Under the pieces are notes generated by a model. The model searched no databases, was not told the origin of the DNA, and saw only the letters and a list, made by a program, of their open reading frames with translations. Below, one piece after another: positions 24,484 to 33,042 of a stretch of DNA of 64,000 bases (position 1 is the stretch's first letter; each line of letters starts with the position of its first letter). Origin of the DNA: Dokdonella_A ginsengisoli (GTDB lineage Bacteria > Pseudomonadota > Gammaproteobacteria > Xanthomonadales > Rhodanobacteraceae); the NCBI RefSeq assembly GCF_042652785.1, contig NZ_JBHSHD010000003.1, positions 62,001 to 126,000 on the forward strand, written 5' to 3'. The translations under genes were made by a program, and so were the position numbers.

Positions 24484-24861
24484 ATGAGCATTCATGGCGT
24501 CGCCAAGGGTCCTCCAACCACCAATCCTCCGTCTGCACCGCAGGATGCCGGATCCGCCAGCAAGAGCCTGCGCGTCGGCGATCTGCCGTTTCGCGACGGC
24601 AACGTGACCATCAATCGCTCCGCCGACGGGACTCCCGTGGTCAGTCCGCCTTCCGCCTCGATCCGCTCGACCGGCGACGGAACCTGGGAAATCACCACGC
24701 CCGAGGGCAAGGTCTACGAGGTGTCGGCCGACGATGCCGGCAGCTCCGAAGCGGAGGCCTCCTCCGATTCGTCACGACCAGCCGCCGGGCCGCCGACCAC
24801 CAATCCGCCGCAGGTAATCGAGGCCGGGCCGCCCACGACGAATCCCACGGCCAATTCCTGA
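24484..24861 (+). CDS. Small GPPTTNP-repeat protein
   Basis: A 125-residue hydrophilic protein with no signal peptide or membrane span. The heptapeptide GPPTTNP occurs three times: near residue 9 (GPPTTNPPS), near 100 (GPPTTNPPQ) and at the C terminus (GPPTTNPTANS). Between them lies a compact beta-like segment, TGDGTWEITTPEGKVYEVS. The start has GGAGAG upstream. No family is recognised. Position next to a cell-wall hydrolase suggests a partner or substrate role, which is inference. Confidence 0.75.
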   Translation: MSIHGVAKGPPTTNPPSAPQDAGSASKSLRVGDLPFRDGNVTINRSADGTPVVSPPSASIRSTGDGTWEITTPEGKVYEVSADDAGSSEAEASSDSSRPAAGPPTTNPPQVIEAGPPTTNPTANS

Positions 24862-24890
24862 CCCTCGCGCGGCGGGGCGTGGAGCAGCCG

Positions 24891-27800
24891 TCAGCGGCCT
24901 TTGCTCAGCTCCGCCGCGGCGAGTCGGACCAGCGGATGCGTCGCGCCGCTCTGCTGGATCACGCTCGACCGCGCGGCCTCCAGCAGGCGCCGTCCCTCGA
25001 CCGGATCGCCGCGCCGCAGCAGGAATGAGCCGAGGCGGATCTCCGCTTCGGCGGTCTTGGGGCTGCTCCGTCCGTACAGATCGCTGCGCTCGGTCAGCGC
25101 CCGACGCAGGGATTTCTCCGCTTCGCCGTCGCGTTGCAGCCGATCCTGAGCGATGCCGAGAAGCAGCCGCGCGGTGGATGCGTCCGGCCGGTCGCCGATC
25201 GCATCGAAAATCTCCGCCACTTCACGCAGGCGAGACTCGGCCTGCAGGGGTTCGCCGGCCTGCAGCTGGAGATCGGCCAGGTCCAGCGCCGCCGCCGCCG
25301 TCAGCGGATGGCGCGGTCCGTCGATCCTGTCCAGGGTCTCCCATGCGCGACGCGCCTGCGCCATTCCCGCTGCGCGCTCCCCGGCGAGGAAGCGCAAGCG
25401 CGCCAGCAGTCGAAGACTGTCGGCGCCCAGCGCGCTGTCCGCACCCAACTGGTGCTGGAACAACGCGAACGCCCTTTCGGCCAGCGGCATCGCCTGCGCG
25501 ACATCCCCCTGGTCGGCCAGCGACTGCGCATATCTGGTGAGGGCGATCGGCGTCCAGGCGTGATCAGGCCCCAGATCCTGCTCGACCAGCGAAAGCCCTT
25601 CGCGCAGCAGCGGCATCGCCTGCGCGAAACGCCCGGCTTCGGCCAAGCACCTGCCCAGACTGACGGAGCGGATGCCGATCCGGCTGGGCGCGGCGCCGTT
25701 GCGCCTGACCAGCTCCAGCGACTCGCGCAGGTAGCGTTCCGCCTCGTCGAAACGCCCGAGCGAGCACAGCGCGGCGCCGTAGTGGCTGACCGCGTCTTCC
25801 AGATTGATCGGATCGCCGGCCTCGCGATAGACGTCGGCGGCGTGACGATACGCCGTCGCGGCCCGCTCGGTTTCCCCCTGCTTCTGCAGGAACATCGCCT
25901 GCGCGTTGAGCCCGAGCGCGTAGCGTACGCTGCGGACTCCGTAGAGCTTCTCGTAGATCGCCAGCGCTTGCTCGAACAACGGCCCGGCTTCGGCGCCGCC
26001 CCCGCGATCCACGAGCAGGGCCGCCAGTATCCGCATGTCGTCGGCGACCCGCACGTGCGACGGCCCCAGCGCGCGGCGATCGATGTCGAGCGCCTGACGC
26101 TGCAGATCGATGGCCTCGACCGCATTGCCCAGCGCCAGCTCGGTGAGGGAGAGACTCGCGAGCGCCGCGGCGGTCCGCGGATGCTCGCCGAACCTCTGGC
26201 GCAGGATTCGCAGCGCCTGAACCTGCGCCTGCCGCGCCTGCGTCCAGTCGCCGTTGACGTAGAGCAGATCGGCCAGCTTGCCGAGGGAGTCGGCGTAGCT
26301 TTCGCTGTCCTCGCCCGACAGCTCGCGCCGCTGCTCCAGCGAGCTGCGCAGCAAGCGCTCGGCGGGATCCAGGCGCCCCTGATCGAAATACAGCTCGCCG
26401 ATGATCGCCTGCATCTCGGCGCGCAGCTCGGGATTGCCGGCCAGCTCCTCGTCGACGCGCTTCGCGCCGGCGTCGAGCAGTTCGCGCGCGGTGGGTTCCT
26501 TGCCGCGCCATTCGCGCGGTCCGCCGGACTCGAACACCGTGATCAGGAACGCCTTGACTTCCTCCGCGCGCTGCGCCTGGCGCCCGGCTTCCAGCGCGCG
26601 CAATTCGGCCCTTCGCGCCTGCCAGGCGGTGGCGACCAGGCCGGCGGCCAGGCTCGCCGCAACCAGGGCGGCGGCGACCACGCCGGTGCGATGGCGCGCG
26701 ACGAACTTGCGCAGGCGATACCAGCGGCTGTCCGGGCGCGCGTGCACCGGCCGGCCGGCGAGATGGCGCAGCAGGTCGCGGCGCAACGCCTCGGCGGTGC
26801 GATAGCGGCGTTCGGGTTCTTCGTGCAGCGCGCGCAGCACGATGGTGTCCAGATCGCCGCGCAAGTTGCGGCGCAGGCGCGGCGTCGTGCTCGCGCGCAG
26901 GCGCGCAGCGGCATCGGATGCCTGCGTGGACGGCCGCGTCGGCGCGCGCGCCGACGCCTCGTTCGGTGCCTCCGCCGCGGCGCCGCGCTGGCCGCGCGCA
27001 GCGGTCGGACGCAGGCCGGTCAGCAGCTCGTACAGCAGCACGCCGAGCGCGTAGACGTCGGTGGCCGTCGTCACCGCCTCGCCGCGCAGCTGTTCCGGCG
27101 CGGCGTATTCGGGCGTCAGCATGCGGAAGCCGAACTGCGTCATCGTCGCCGCGTCGGCGCGCCCGGCGCTGGCGTCGAGTACCTTGGCGATGCCGAAGTC
27201 GAGCAGCTTCACCTCGCCCGCCGCGGTGACGAGGATGTTCGACGGCTTCAGGTCGCGGTGCACGACCAGTTGCTGGTGCGCGTACTGCACCGCGTCGATC
27301 GCCGACAGCAGCAGGCGGATGCGGTCGCGCACCGACAGGCGGCGGCGGTCGCACCAGTCGGTGATCGGCTCGCCTTCGACCAGTTCCATCGCGAAGTAGG
27401 GCCGCCCGTCGCCGGCGATGCCGCCGTCGATCAGGCGCGCGATGTGCGGATGCTGCAGCCGCGCCAGGATGCTGCGCTCGCCGACGAAGCGCGCGAGGAT
27501 CGCGTTGCTGTCCAGTCCGCGCCGGATCAGCTTCAGCGCCGCGGGCTGTTCGTACGCGCCGTCCGCGCGCTCGGCCCGCCACACGGTGCCCATGCCGCCG
27601 CGGCCGATTTCCTCGACCAGCCGCCACGGGCCGATCCTCTCGCCGCGGACGTGCTCCGGCGCCGCCGCGTCGAACCCGCCGCCGTCCGCCAGCGCCCCGG
27701 CCCACTCGAGCGCGGGCGCTTCGAACCGCGCATCGGCGACCGCCTCGGCGCGCAGCAGGCTCTCCACTTCGGCGCGCAATCCGGCATCGCCGGCGCAGCG

Positions 27801-27914
27801 CTCGTCGAGGATCCGCTCGCGCTCGGCGGCATCCACGTCCAGCACCGCGTCGAGGATCTCGCCGACGCGCGCCCAGCGCTCCGCCTGCGGATTGCCCGGC
27901 GCGCCGGCGGTCAT
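24891..27914 (-). CDS. Membrane serine/threonine protein kinase with TPR domain
   Basis: A Hanks-type kinase of about 1007 residues. Residues 1-90 are a helical N-terminal region. The kinase domain (about 97-370) has GRGGMGTV (104-111), Lys128, HRDLKPSN (219-226) and DFGIAK (239-244). A single membrane span (about 415-440) precedes a long C-terminal tetratricopeptide region (about 480-1000), presumably periplasmic. The start at 27914 overlaps the sigma-factor stop (ATGA). In known ECF43-type pairs the kinase phosphorylates and activates the sigma factor; the same is inferred here. Confidence 0.93.
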   Translation of the reverse strand: MTAGAPGNPQAERWARVGEILDAVLDVDAAERERILDERCAGDAGLRAEVESLLRAEAVADARFEAPALEWAGALADGGGFDAAAPEHVRGERIGPWRLVEEIGRGGMGTVWRAERADGAYEQPAALKLIRRGLDSNAILARFVGERSILARLQHPHIARLIDGGIAGDGRPYFAMELVEGEPITDWCDRRRLSVRDRIRLLLSAIDAVQYAHQQLVVHRDLKPSNILVTAAGEVKLLDFGIAKVLDASAGRADAATMTQFGFRMLTPEYAAPEQLRGEAVTTATDVYALGVLLYELLTGLRPTAARGQRGAAAEAPNEASARAPTRPSTQASDAAARLRASTTPRLRRNLRGDLDTIVLRALHEEPERRYRTAEALRRDLLRHLAGRPVHARPDSRWYRLRKFVARHRTGVVAAALVAASLAAGLVATAWQARRAELRALEAGRQAQRAEEVKAFLITVFESGGPREWRGKEPTARELLDAGAKRVDEELAGNPELRAEMQAIIGELYFDQGRLDPAERLLRSSLEQRRELSGEDSESYADSLGKLADLLYVNGDWTQARQAQVQALRILRQRFGEHPRTAAALASLSLTELALGNAVEAIDLQRQALDIDRRALGPSHVRVADDMRILAALLVDRGGGAEAGPLFEQALAIYEKLYGVRSVRYALGLNAQAMFLQKQGETERAATAYRHAADVYREAGDPINLEDAVSHYGAALCSLGRFDEAERYLRESLELVRRNGAAPSRIGIRSVSLGRCLAEAGRFAQAMPLLREGLSLVEQDLGPDHAWTPIALTRYAQSLADQGDVAQAMPLAERAFALFQHQLGADSALGADSLRLLARLRFLAGERAAGMAQARRAWETLDRIDGPRHPLTAAAALDLADLQLQAGEPLQAESRLREVAEIFDAIGDRPDASTARLLLGIAQDRLQRDGEAEKSLRRALTERSDLYGRSSPKTAEAEIRLGSFLLRRGDPVEGRRLLEAARSSVIQQSGATHPLVRLAAAELSKGR

Positions 27915-28516
27915 GTCGGCGCGTCGGCCGCCAGTTCCCGCGCGACGAACAGCCGGGCCTTGTCCCAGTCGCGCTTGACGGTGGCCGGCGCGACTCCGAT
28001 CAGGTCGGCGACCTCCTCGACGGTGAGGCCGCCGAAGGCGCGCAGCTCGAACACCTGCGCCTGGCGGGAATCGAGCCCGGCCAGGCGTTCGAGCGCCTGG
28101 TCGACGACCAGCACTTCCTCCGCCGAAGCGGCCGCCGCGGCGACGTCGGCGGCCGCGCCCATCGTCAGCATCAATGCGGCGCCGCCGCGCTTGTCGGCCG
28201 TGTTCATGCGCGCGTAGTCGACCAGCACGAAACGCATCGCGCGCGCGGCCAGCGAGAAGAAATGCTCGCGCCCCTCGACCTCGACCTGCGGGCCGCCGGC
28301 CAGGCGCAGGTACGCCTCGTGCACGATCGACGTGGTGCGCAGCGTGTCGCCGCCGCCGCTGCGCGACAGCTGGCGGTGCGCGAGCAGACGCAGCTGCTCG
28401 TACAGCGTGGCGAACAGGGTGTCGAATGCGCCGCCCTCGCCGTTTCTCCAGGCCAGGAACAGCGCGTCGAGATCCGTCTCCTGCGGCCGATCCGATGCCT
28501 CGTCTGGTTCCGCCAT
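27911..28516 (-). CDS. ECF-type sigma factor, kinase-linked subgroup
   Basis: A 201-residue RNA polymerase sigma factor of the ECF43 / Sig-70_X6 type. Region 2 has TTSIVHEAYLRLAGG and SLAARAMRFVLVDYAR. Region 4 (about 140-195) has RQAQVFELRAFGGLTVEEVADLIGVAPATVKRDW. No anti-sigma gene is adjacent. Instead a serine/threonine kinase is translationally coupled (ATGA), matching the subgroup whose members are activated by phosphorylation. The regulon is not visible from this window. Confidence 0.92.
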   Translation of the reverse strand: MAEPDEASDRPQETDLDALFLAWRNGEGGAFDTLFATLYEQLRLLAHRQLSRSGGGDTLRTTSIVHEAYLRLAGGPQVEVEGREHFFSLAARAMRFVLVDYARMNTADKRGGAALMLTMGAAADVAAAAASAEEVLVVDQALERLAGLDSRQAQVFELRAFGGLTVEEVADLIGVAPATVKRDWDKARLFVARELAADAPT

Positions 28517-28787
28517 GGCCACCTCGCCTTGCGTCCGGAAGCGATGCCGCGGGAGCGGCAGGAAGCTGCGGGGAGGCTCGAGCGCGGCGCGGCGCGAGGC
28601 GCCTGCGGTCACCGGCGCAGCGGCGACGCGCGGCGCGGACCATCCCCGGTCTTGCGAGGGTATCCTAGACCAATCCACAGACGCCGTTCGGCGACGCATC
28701 CGGAGAAGACTTGATTCCTGACATTCCCGCCGCGCGGCAAGACGGTGTGCCGCAGTCCGCCCGGCATCGCGCGACCGGTGCGGCGCG
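28517..28787. other. Divergent intergenic region sigma factor/exonuclease
   Basis: This 271-bp gap has no supported gene. A TATCCT box near 28660 could serve the exonuclease gene. No matching repeat marking autoregulation of the sigma factor is recognised. Confidence 0.45.
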
Positions 28788-29684
28788 ATGAAGACCGCGC
28801 ATCTCGTCGACGGCAGCCTCTACGTCTGCCGCGCCTGGTTCGCGCAGGGCCCGGACGTGTTCGACGCCGACGGCCAGCCGGCGCACGCCGTGCACGGCTT
28901 CGCGCGCTTCCTGCTCGACCTGTTCGAACGCGCGCGGCCCACGCACGTCGCCGTCGCCTTCGACGAATCGCTGACCACCTGTTTCCGCAACGCGATCTAC
29001 GCCGACTACAAGGCGAACCGTCCGCCGGCGCCGCCGGACCTGCTGCGCCAGTTCGACGGCTGCCGCCGCATCGCCGGCGCGCTCGGCGCCGTCGTGCTCG
29101 GCGACACGCGCTACGAGGCCGACGACCTGATCGGCAGCGCGCTCGAGGCGCTGCGGCGCGCGGGGCTGCGCAGCGTGATCGTGTCCGCCGACAAGGATTT
29201 CGGCCAGCTGATCGGCCTGCACGACGAGCAGTGGGATCCCTCGCGCAACCAGCGCTGGGACGGCGCCGGCGTGAAGGCGCGCCTGGGCGTGCGGCCGGAC
29301 CAGGTCGCCGATTTCCTCGCGCTGACCGGCGACGCGACCGACAACGTTCCCGGCGTGCCCGGCATCGGCGCGAAGACCGCGGCGATCCTGCTGCACCATT
29401 TCGGCAGCCTGGAGGCGCTGCTCGAACGCTCCGACGAGGTCGCCTTCCTGCGCATGCGCGGCGCGGCGACGACGGCGCAGAAGCTGCGCGAGCACGCCGA
29501 GCTGGCGCGGCTGTCGCGCCGCCTCACCGGCATCGTGCTCGACGCGCCGGTGCCGGACGACGAGGCGGTCTACCGTCGCGGCACGCTCGCGCCGGATCTG
29601 GACGAGCTGCTCGACCGCCTGAACTTCGGCCCGCTGACGCGGGCGCGCGTGCGCGCGCTCGCCGCGACGCAATCGGCCGCCTGA
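28788..29684 (+). CDS. 5'-3' exonuclease (flap-type, Xni-like)
   Basis: A 298-residue nuclease equivalent to the N-terminal domain of DNA polymerase I. Metal-binding acidic residues are seen in LVDGSLYVCRAWF (residues 6-18), VAFDESL, EADDLIG (about 108-114), SADKDFGQL (about 132-140) and LTGDATDNVPGVPGIGAKTA (helix-hairpin-helix). It acts on structured or flapped DNA in replication and repair. It stands alone. Confidence 0.92.
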   Translation: MKTAHLVDGSLYVCRAWFAQGPDVFDADGQPAHAVHGFARFLLDLFERARPTHVAVAFDESLTTCFRNAIYADYKANRPPAPPDLLRQFDGCRRIAGALGAVVLGDTRYEADDLIGSALEALRRAGLRSVIVSADKDFGQLIGLHDEQWDPSRNQRWDGAGVKARLGVRPDQVADFLALTGDATDNVPGVPGIGAKTAAILLHHFGSLEALLERSDEVAFLRMRGAATTAQKLREHAELARLSRRLTGIVLDAPVPDDEAVYRRGTLAPDLDELLDRLNFGPLTRARVRALAATQSAA

Positions 29685-29727
29685 AGGAGTCCGCGCCGCC
29701 CGGAGATATCCGCGGCGGGCCGGCCGC

Positions 29728-31197
29728 TCAGCCGGCCGAAGCGGTGCTCGATCCGCCTTCGACGTTGCGGAACACGCCTTCGCCGGGCTTGGACCTGGCC
29801 GCCGGCAGCATCGGCAGGCCGCCGCTCGGCTCGGACGCGCTCATGTTGAAGTTCAGGTCGCTGCGGAACACGCGCACGGCCTCGAGCTTGGCGTCGTCCT
29901 TGGGCGTGCCGTAGGTGCCGTAGGCGTTCTTCTGGCTGTTGGCGATGAAGTAGAGGCCATCGCCGTCGATCGCGCCGTAGGTCGGCAGCTTGAGTTCGGG
30001 GCTGCCCGCGTCCAGCGGCGTGGCGCGCGCGATCTTGCGTCCGTCGGCGTTGAGCGACAGGCGCATCACGCGGTGCGGCACCATGCCGTTCTCGATCGCC
30101 ACCAGCGCGTGCTGGTACCAGTACAGGCCGTCGATGCCGCCGAGCACGAGGGTGGCCGGATCGTATTCGACGTCGAAGCCCTTGCCGGCGGCGAGGTCCA
30201 CGCCGAACAGGCCGAGCGAATAGTCGGCGAAATAGAGCTTCTTGCCTTCGCCGTCGAGGGCCAGGCCGCGGATGCTCGTCAGCTGCGGATTCTGCACGGT
30301 GAGCTTGAGCTCGCGGCCGTCGAGGCGGTAGATCTGGTTGCGCAGGCCGTCCGCCGCGAACACCAGGCCGCCGCGGCCGGCCGCCAGGCTCGACAGCGTG
30401 CGTGCGTCGCCGTCGGGGGCGAGCAGGTACTTCTCGACGAACTTGCCGCTGGACAGCTTGAACTTGAACACGCCGGCCTTGCCGTAGTCGTCCTTCTTGA
30501 AATCCTTGAAATAGACCGACGAGGTGCTGGCGACGTACAGCGCGTCGTCCTCGGGCACCGCCGCCATCGCGTAGACGCTCCACAGGCCGTTCTGCGCGTT
30601 GGGCGCGATGAAGTCCTGCAGCTTGCCGTCCTTGCCGACGAGCTGGATGGTGCCGTCGCGCACGCTGCCGACGAGGAGCTGCTTGCGCTGCGGATCGAAG
30701 GCGAGCGATTCGTACAGGTGGTCGCCTTGCGGCAGCGTGAAGGCGACCTTGCCTTCGCCGAACGGCTTGAGGTTCGCCTGCAGGCCCTGCACGACGTACT
30801 TCCACACTTCGGTGTCGGTGACCTTCTCGAAGTTCTTGTTGTTCGACAGGTCGTAGCCCAGGCCCTGCTTCTGCATCGCCAGCAGTGTCTCGTAGGTCTT
30901 GGACTTGTCGCCCTGCGCCGCGTACGCCATCGCCAGCGCGAGCTTGAGGTCGCCGGTGTGCGGACGCAGCGCGATCAGGCGCCGCAGCACCCAGGTGAGC
31001 CGCTCGAGGTCGCCGTTCTGCTTGTAGATCGCGGCCAGCTTGAACAGCGCCTGCGGCTTCTGCGTCTGCGCGATCTGCGCTTCGCTCAGCGTGGACGGGT
31101 CCAGCTGCGGCCGCTCGCCGGCGGGCGCCTGCTGCGCGATCGCCGTCGCTGCCATCGAGGTGAAAGCGAGCGCGCACAGAATCTGCTTGATCTTCAT
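29728..31197 (-). CDS. Secreted TPR/beta-propeller protein
   Basis: A periplasmic or secreted protein of 489 residues. A signal peptide (1-21, cleaved after ATAIA) precedes a TPR-like helical segment (about 46-115; ALFKLAAIYKQNGDLERL, LKLALAMAYAAQGDKS). A propeller-like domain (about 150-450) has recurring GLALDGEGKKLYFADY and AIDGDGLYFIAN units. The Ser/Gly-rich tail is unstructured. It resembles SMP-30/NHL-type propellers only in outline, and no family or substrate is recognised. Confidence 0.72.
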   Translation of the reverse strand: MKIKQILCALAFTSMAATAIAQQAPAGERPQLDPSTLSEAQIAQTQKPQALFKLAAIYKQNGDLERLTWVLRRLIALRPHTGDLKLALAMAYAAQGDKSKTYETLLAMQKQGLGYDLSNNKNFEKVTDTEVWKYVVQGLQANLKPFGEGKVAFTLPQGDHLYESLAFDPQRKQLLVGSVRDGTIQLVGKDGKLQDFIAPNAQNGLWSVYAMAAVPEDDALYVASTSSVYFKDFKKDDYGKAGVFKFKLSSGKFVEKYLLAPDGDARTLSSLAAGRGGLVFAADGLRNQIYRLDGRELKLTVQNPQLTSIRGLALDGEGKKLYFADYSLGLFGVDLAAGKGFDVEYDPATLVLGGIDGLYWYQHALVAIENGMVPHRVMRLSLNADGRKIARATPLDAGSPELKLPTYGAIDGDGLYFIANSQKNAYGTYGTPKDDAKLEAVRVFRSDLNFNMSASEPSGGLPMLPAARSKPGEGVFRNVEGGSSTASAG

Positions 31198-31271
31198 CTA
31201 GGGTACCTCGCAAGCTAGCCGGACGTACGCAGACCGGGCGTGCCCGGAAAAGTTCAGGAAAGCCGCCTAAC

Positions 31272-31820
31272 ATGACCGAAACCCAGACACTTTGCAACGG
31301 AACCTGGCTGCGCCTGAAGAAGCGCGGACGCTGGGAATACGCCGAGCGCACGAATCCCGGCGGCGGCGTCATGATCGTCGCGGTGACGCCGGAGGACCGC
31401 ATCCTGTTCGTCGAGCAGTACCGGCCGGCGATCGAGTGCATGACGATCGAGATGCCGGCGGGGCTGGTCGGCGACGTCGCCAGCAGCGCCGACGAAAGCG
31501 CGGTCGAGGCGGCGCATCGCGAACTCGTCGAGGAGACCGGCTATCGTGCCGGCCGCATCGAATTCCTGATGGCCGGACCGACTTCCGCCGGCATGAGCAA
31601 CGAGATACTCGCCTTCGTGCGCGCCTACGACCTCGAACGCGCGCACGCCGGCGGCGGCGACGAGACCGAGGACATCCTCGTGCACGAGATCCCGCGCAGC
31701 GAAGCGGCGGCCTGGCTGGTCGAGAAGATCCGCGCCGGCTACTCGATCGATCCGAAGATGTTCGCCGGGCTGTACCTGCTCGACCACGGCGAAGCGCTGT
31801 TCGCAAATCCACGCGCCTGA
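31272..31820 (+). CDS. Nudix hydrolase (ADP-ribose pyrophosphatase-like)
   Basis: A cytoplasmic 182-residue hydrolase cleaving nucleoside-diphosphate-linked compounds. The Nudix box spans GLVGDVASSADESAVEAAHR and ELVEETGYRAG (about residues 63-93), with the REL-EE core present as RELVEETG. FVEQYRPAIECMTIEMPAG upstream of the box is typical of the ADP-ribose pyrophosphatase subgroup. It is divergent from the propeller gene. Substrate is assigned by similarity only. Confidence 0.9.
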   Translation: MTETQTLCNGTWLRLKKRGRWEYAERTNPGGGVMIVAVTPEDRILFVEQYRPAIECMTIEMPAGLVGDVASSADESAVEAAHRELVEETGYRAGRIEFLMAGPTSAGMSNEILAFVRAYDLERAHAGGGDETEDILVHEIPRSEAAAWLVEKIRAGYSIDPKMFAGLYLLDHGEALFANPRA

Positions 31821-31842
31821 CGCGCACGGATGGCGGGAATCC

Positions 31843-31865
31843 AAGCCGGGCCTCGCGCCCGGCTT
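31843..31865. terminator. Bidirectional terminator between Nudix and MAPEG genes
   Basis: A perfect 9-bp stem, AAGCCGGGC (31843-31851) with GCCCGGCTT (31857-31865), encloses a 5-nt loop between convergent genes. The following tract is CCCTCTT, only weakly T-rich. Confidence 0.65.
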
Positions 31866-31881
31866 CCCTCTTCGCGCCGGA

Positions 31882-32280
31882 TCAGACCACCCGCGCGAAG
31901 GCCAGCGCCTGCCACAGCAGCAGCAGCGCCATCGCCAGCATCACCAGCCACGTCAGGCCGATGCCGGCGAAACGGCCGAGGCTGTATCCCGACGTGCGCG
32001 ACAGGCCGATCGCGTGCGCGACGCGCGCGACGATCAGCACGATGCCGAACGCGTGCAGCCACGCCGGCTGCGTCTGGTTCAGCTCGAGCAGCAGCAGGAG
32101 CAGCAAGGCCAGCGGCAGGTTCTCCAGCGCGTTGGCGTGCGCGCGGATGCGCTTGACCAGTTCGTGATCGCCGCCGTCGCCGATGCCGATCTTGCGCGCG
32201 TTGCGCACGAGCGCGACGCGCGCGGCCAGGATCAGCACGAGCAGCGTGGCCAGTGCGGCGTAGATTCCGGTGATGCGCAT
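31882..32280 (-). CDS. MAPEG-family membrane protein
   Basis: A 132-residue protein with four membrane spans of the eicosanoid/glutathione metabolism family. Motifs are RIRAHANALENLPLALLLL (about residues 44-62) and RVAHAIGLSR. Bacterial members may be glutathione transferase or peroxidase-like; the activity here is unknown. It converges with the Nudix gene and lies 27 nt downstream of the TMEM43-like gene. Confidence 0.9.
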   Translation of the reverse strand: MRITGIYAALATLLVLILAARVALVRNARKIGIGDGGDHELVKRIRAHANALENLPLALLLLLLLELNQTQPAWLHAFGIVLIVARVAHAIGLSRTSGYSLGRFAGIGLTWLVMLAMALLLLWQALAFARVV

Positions 32281-32307
32281 TCTCTCCTCCCCTCGATTGG
32301 CCGCGGA

Positions 32308-33042
32308 TCAGTGCGGCGGCGGCGCCTTCAGCCATTGCCCATCCTGCACGCCGCGCAGGCTCGACACCTCGATCGGCCCGACGACGTGGTAGCGCACGCG
32401 CACGTCGCCGACCGCGGGATGCTCCGGATCGCCCGTATAGAGCATGCCTTCGCGGTCGCTGAACGTCGCCGCCAGGTTCGGCGGCAGCTGCGAGGCACGC
32501 ACCGGCAACGGCACCGGACTGTCGTCGTCGAACAGCACCTGCGCGGCGAGTTCCGGATCGAAGCGGAACGCGCCCAGGCGCAGCTCGGCGGCGTTGAACA
32601 GCTGGCCGTCGAACGGGGAGCGCTGCGGATTCTGGTGACCCTGGCGCTCGCGAAACCCGCTCGAATCGATCAGCTCGCCCGACCACACCTGCTCGTACTT
32701 GCACGAATCCTGCGCGCAGCTTTCCTCCCACTGGCGCATCTCGACGCCTCGCATCAGGCCGATCGCACCGGCCTGCGCGCGGATTCCGAACTGCTCGTCG
32801 CGCGGCGGATCGGTTCCCCGCAGCTGGCCGCTGACTTCGATCAGACGGCCCTGGTTGGCCGGGTCGATGCGATCGGACGGCACCGTCGGCGGAGAGGCCT
32901 CCGTCGTCGCCGAAACCGGTTCCGGCGCGGGCTCGGCGCTCTGCCGCCAGCCGATCCAGAGCAGGGCCACGATCGCGGCGGCGAGCGCGATGCCGACCAG
33001 CACCTGCGCCGGCGTCGCGCCGCGGTTCGCGCGAACGCTCAC
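32308..33042 (-). CDS. TMEM43-like membrane protein
   Basis: A 244-residue protein with one N-terminal membrane span (about 12-30) and a large extracytoplasmic domain. PANQGRLIEVSGQLRG, FGIRAQAGAIGLMRGVEMRQWEE and RYHVVGPIEVSSLRGVQDG are typical of the TMEM43/LUMA family, although the C-terminal spans of larger members are missing. The GTG start at 33042 overlaps the metallo-hydrolase stop (GTGA), so the two are coupled. Function is unknown. Confidence 0.8.
   Translation of the reverse strand: MSVRANRGATPAQVLVGIALAAAIVALLWIGWRQSAEPAPEPVSATTEASPPTVPSDRIDPANQGRLIEVSGQLRGTDPPRDEQFGIRAQAGAIGLMRGVEMRQWEESCAQDSCKYEQVWSGELIDSSGFRERQGHQNPQRSPFDGQLFNAAELRLGAFRFDPELAAQVLFDDDSPVPLPVRASQLPPNLAATFSDREGMLYTGDPEHPAVGDVRVRYHVVGPIEVSSLRGVQDGQWLKAPPPH

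Noticed and set aside
22884..24861. Xanthomonadales type IV secretion effector-immunity pair
   Set aside because: No XVIPCD tail is recognisable on the hydrolase, and the small protein has no signal peptide as a periplasmic immunity lipoprotein would.
24484..24861. Precursor of a ribosomally made modified peptide
   Set aside because: The GPPTTNP repeats resemble multi-core precursors, but no modification, protease or export gene is nearby.
25134..28217. A 1027-residue plus-strand open frame antisense to the kinase and sigma factor
   Set aside because: Low-complexity composition and no motifs; the minus strand holds clear kinase and sigma-factor signatures.
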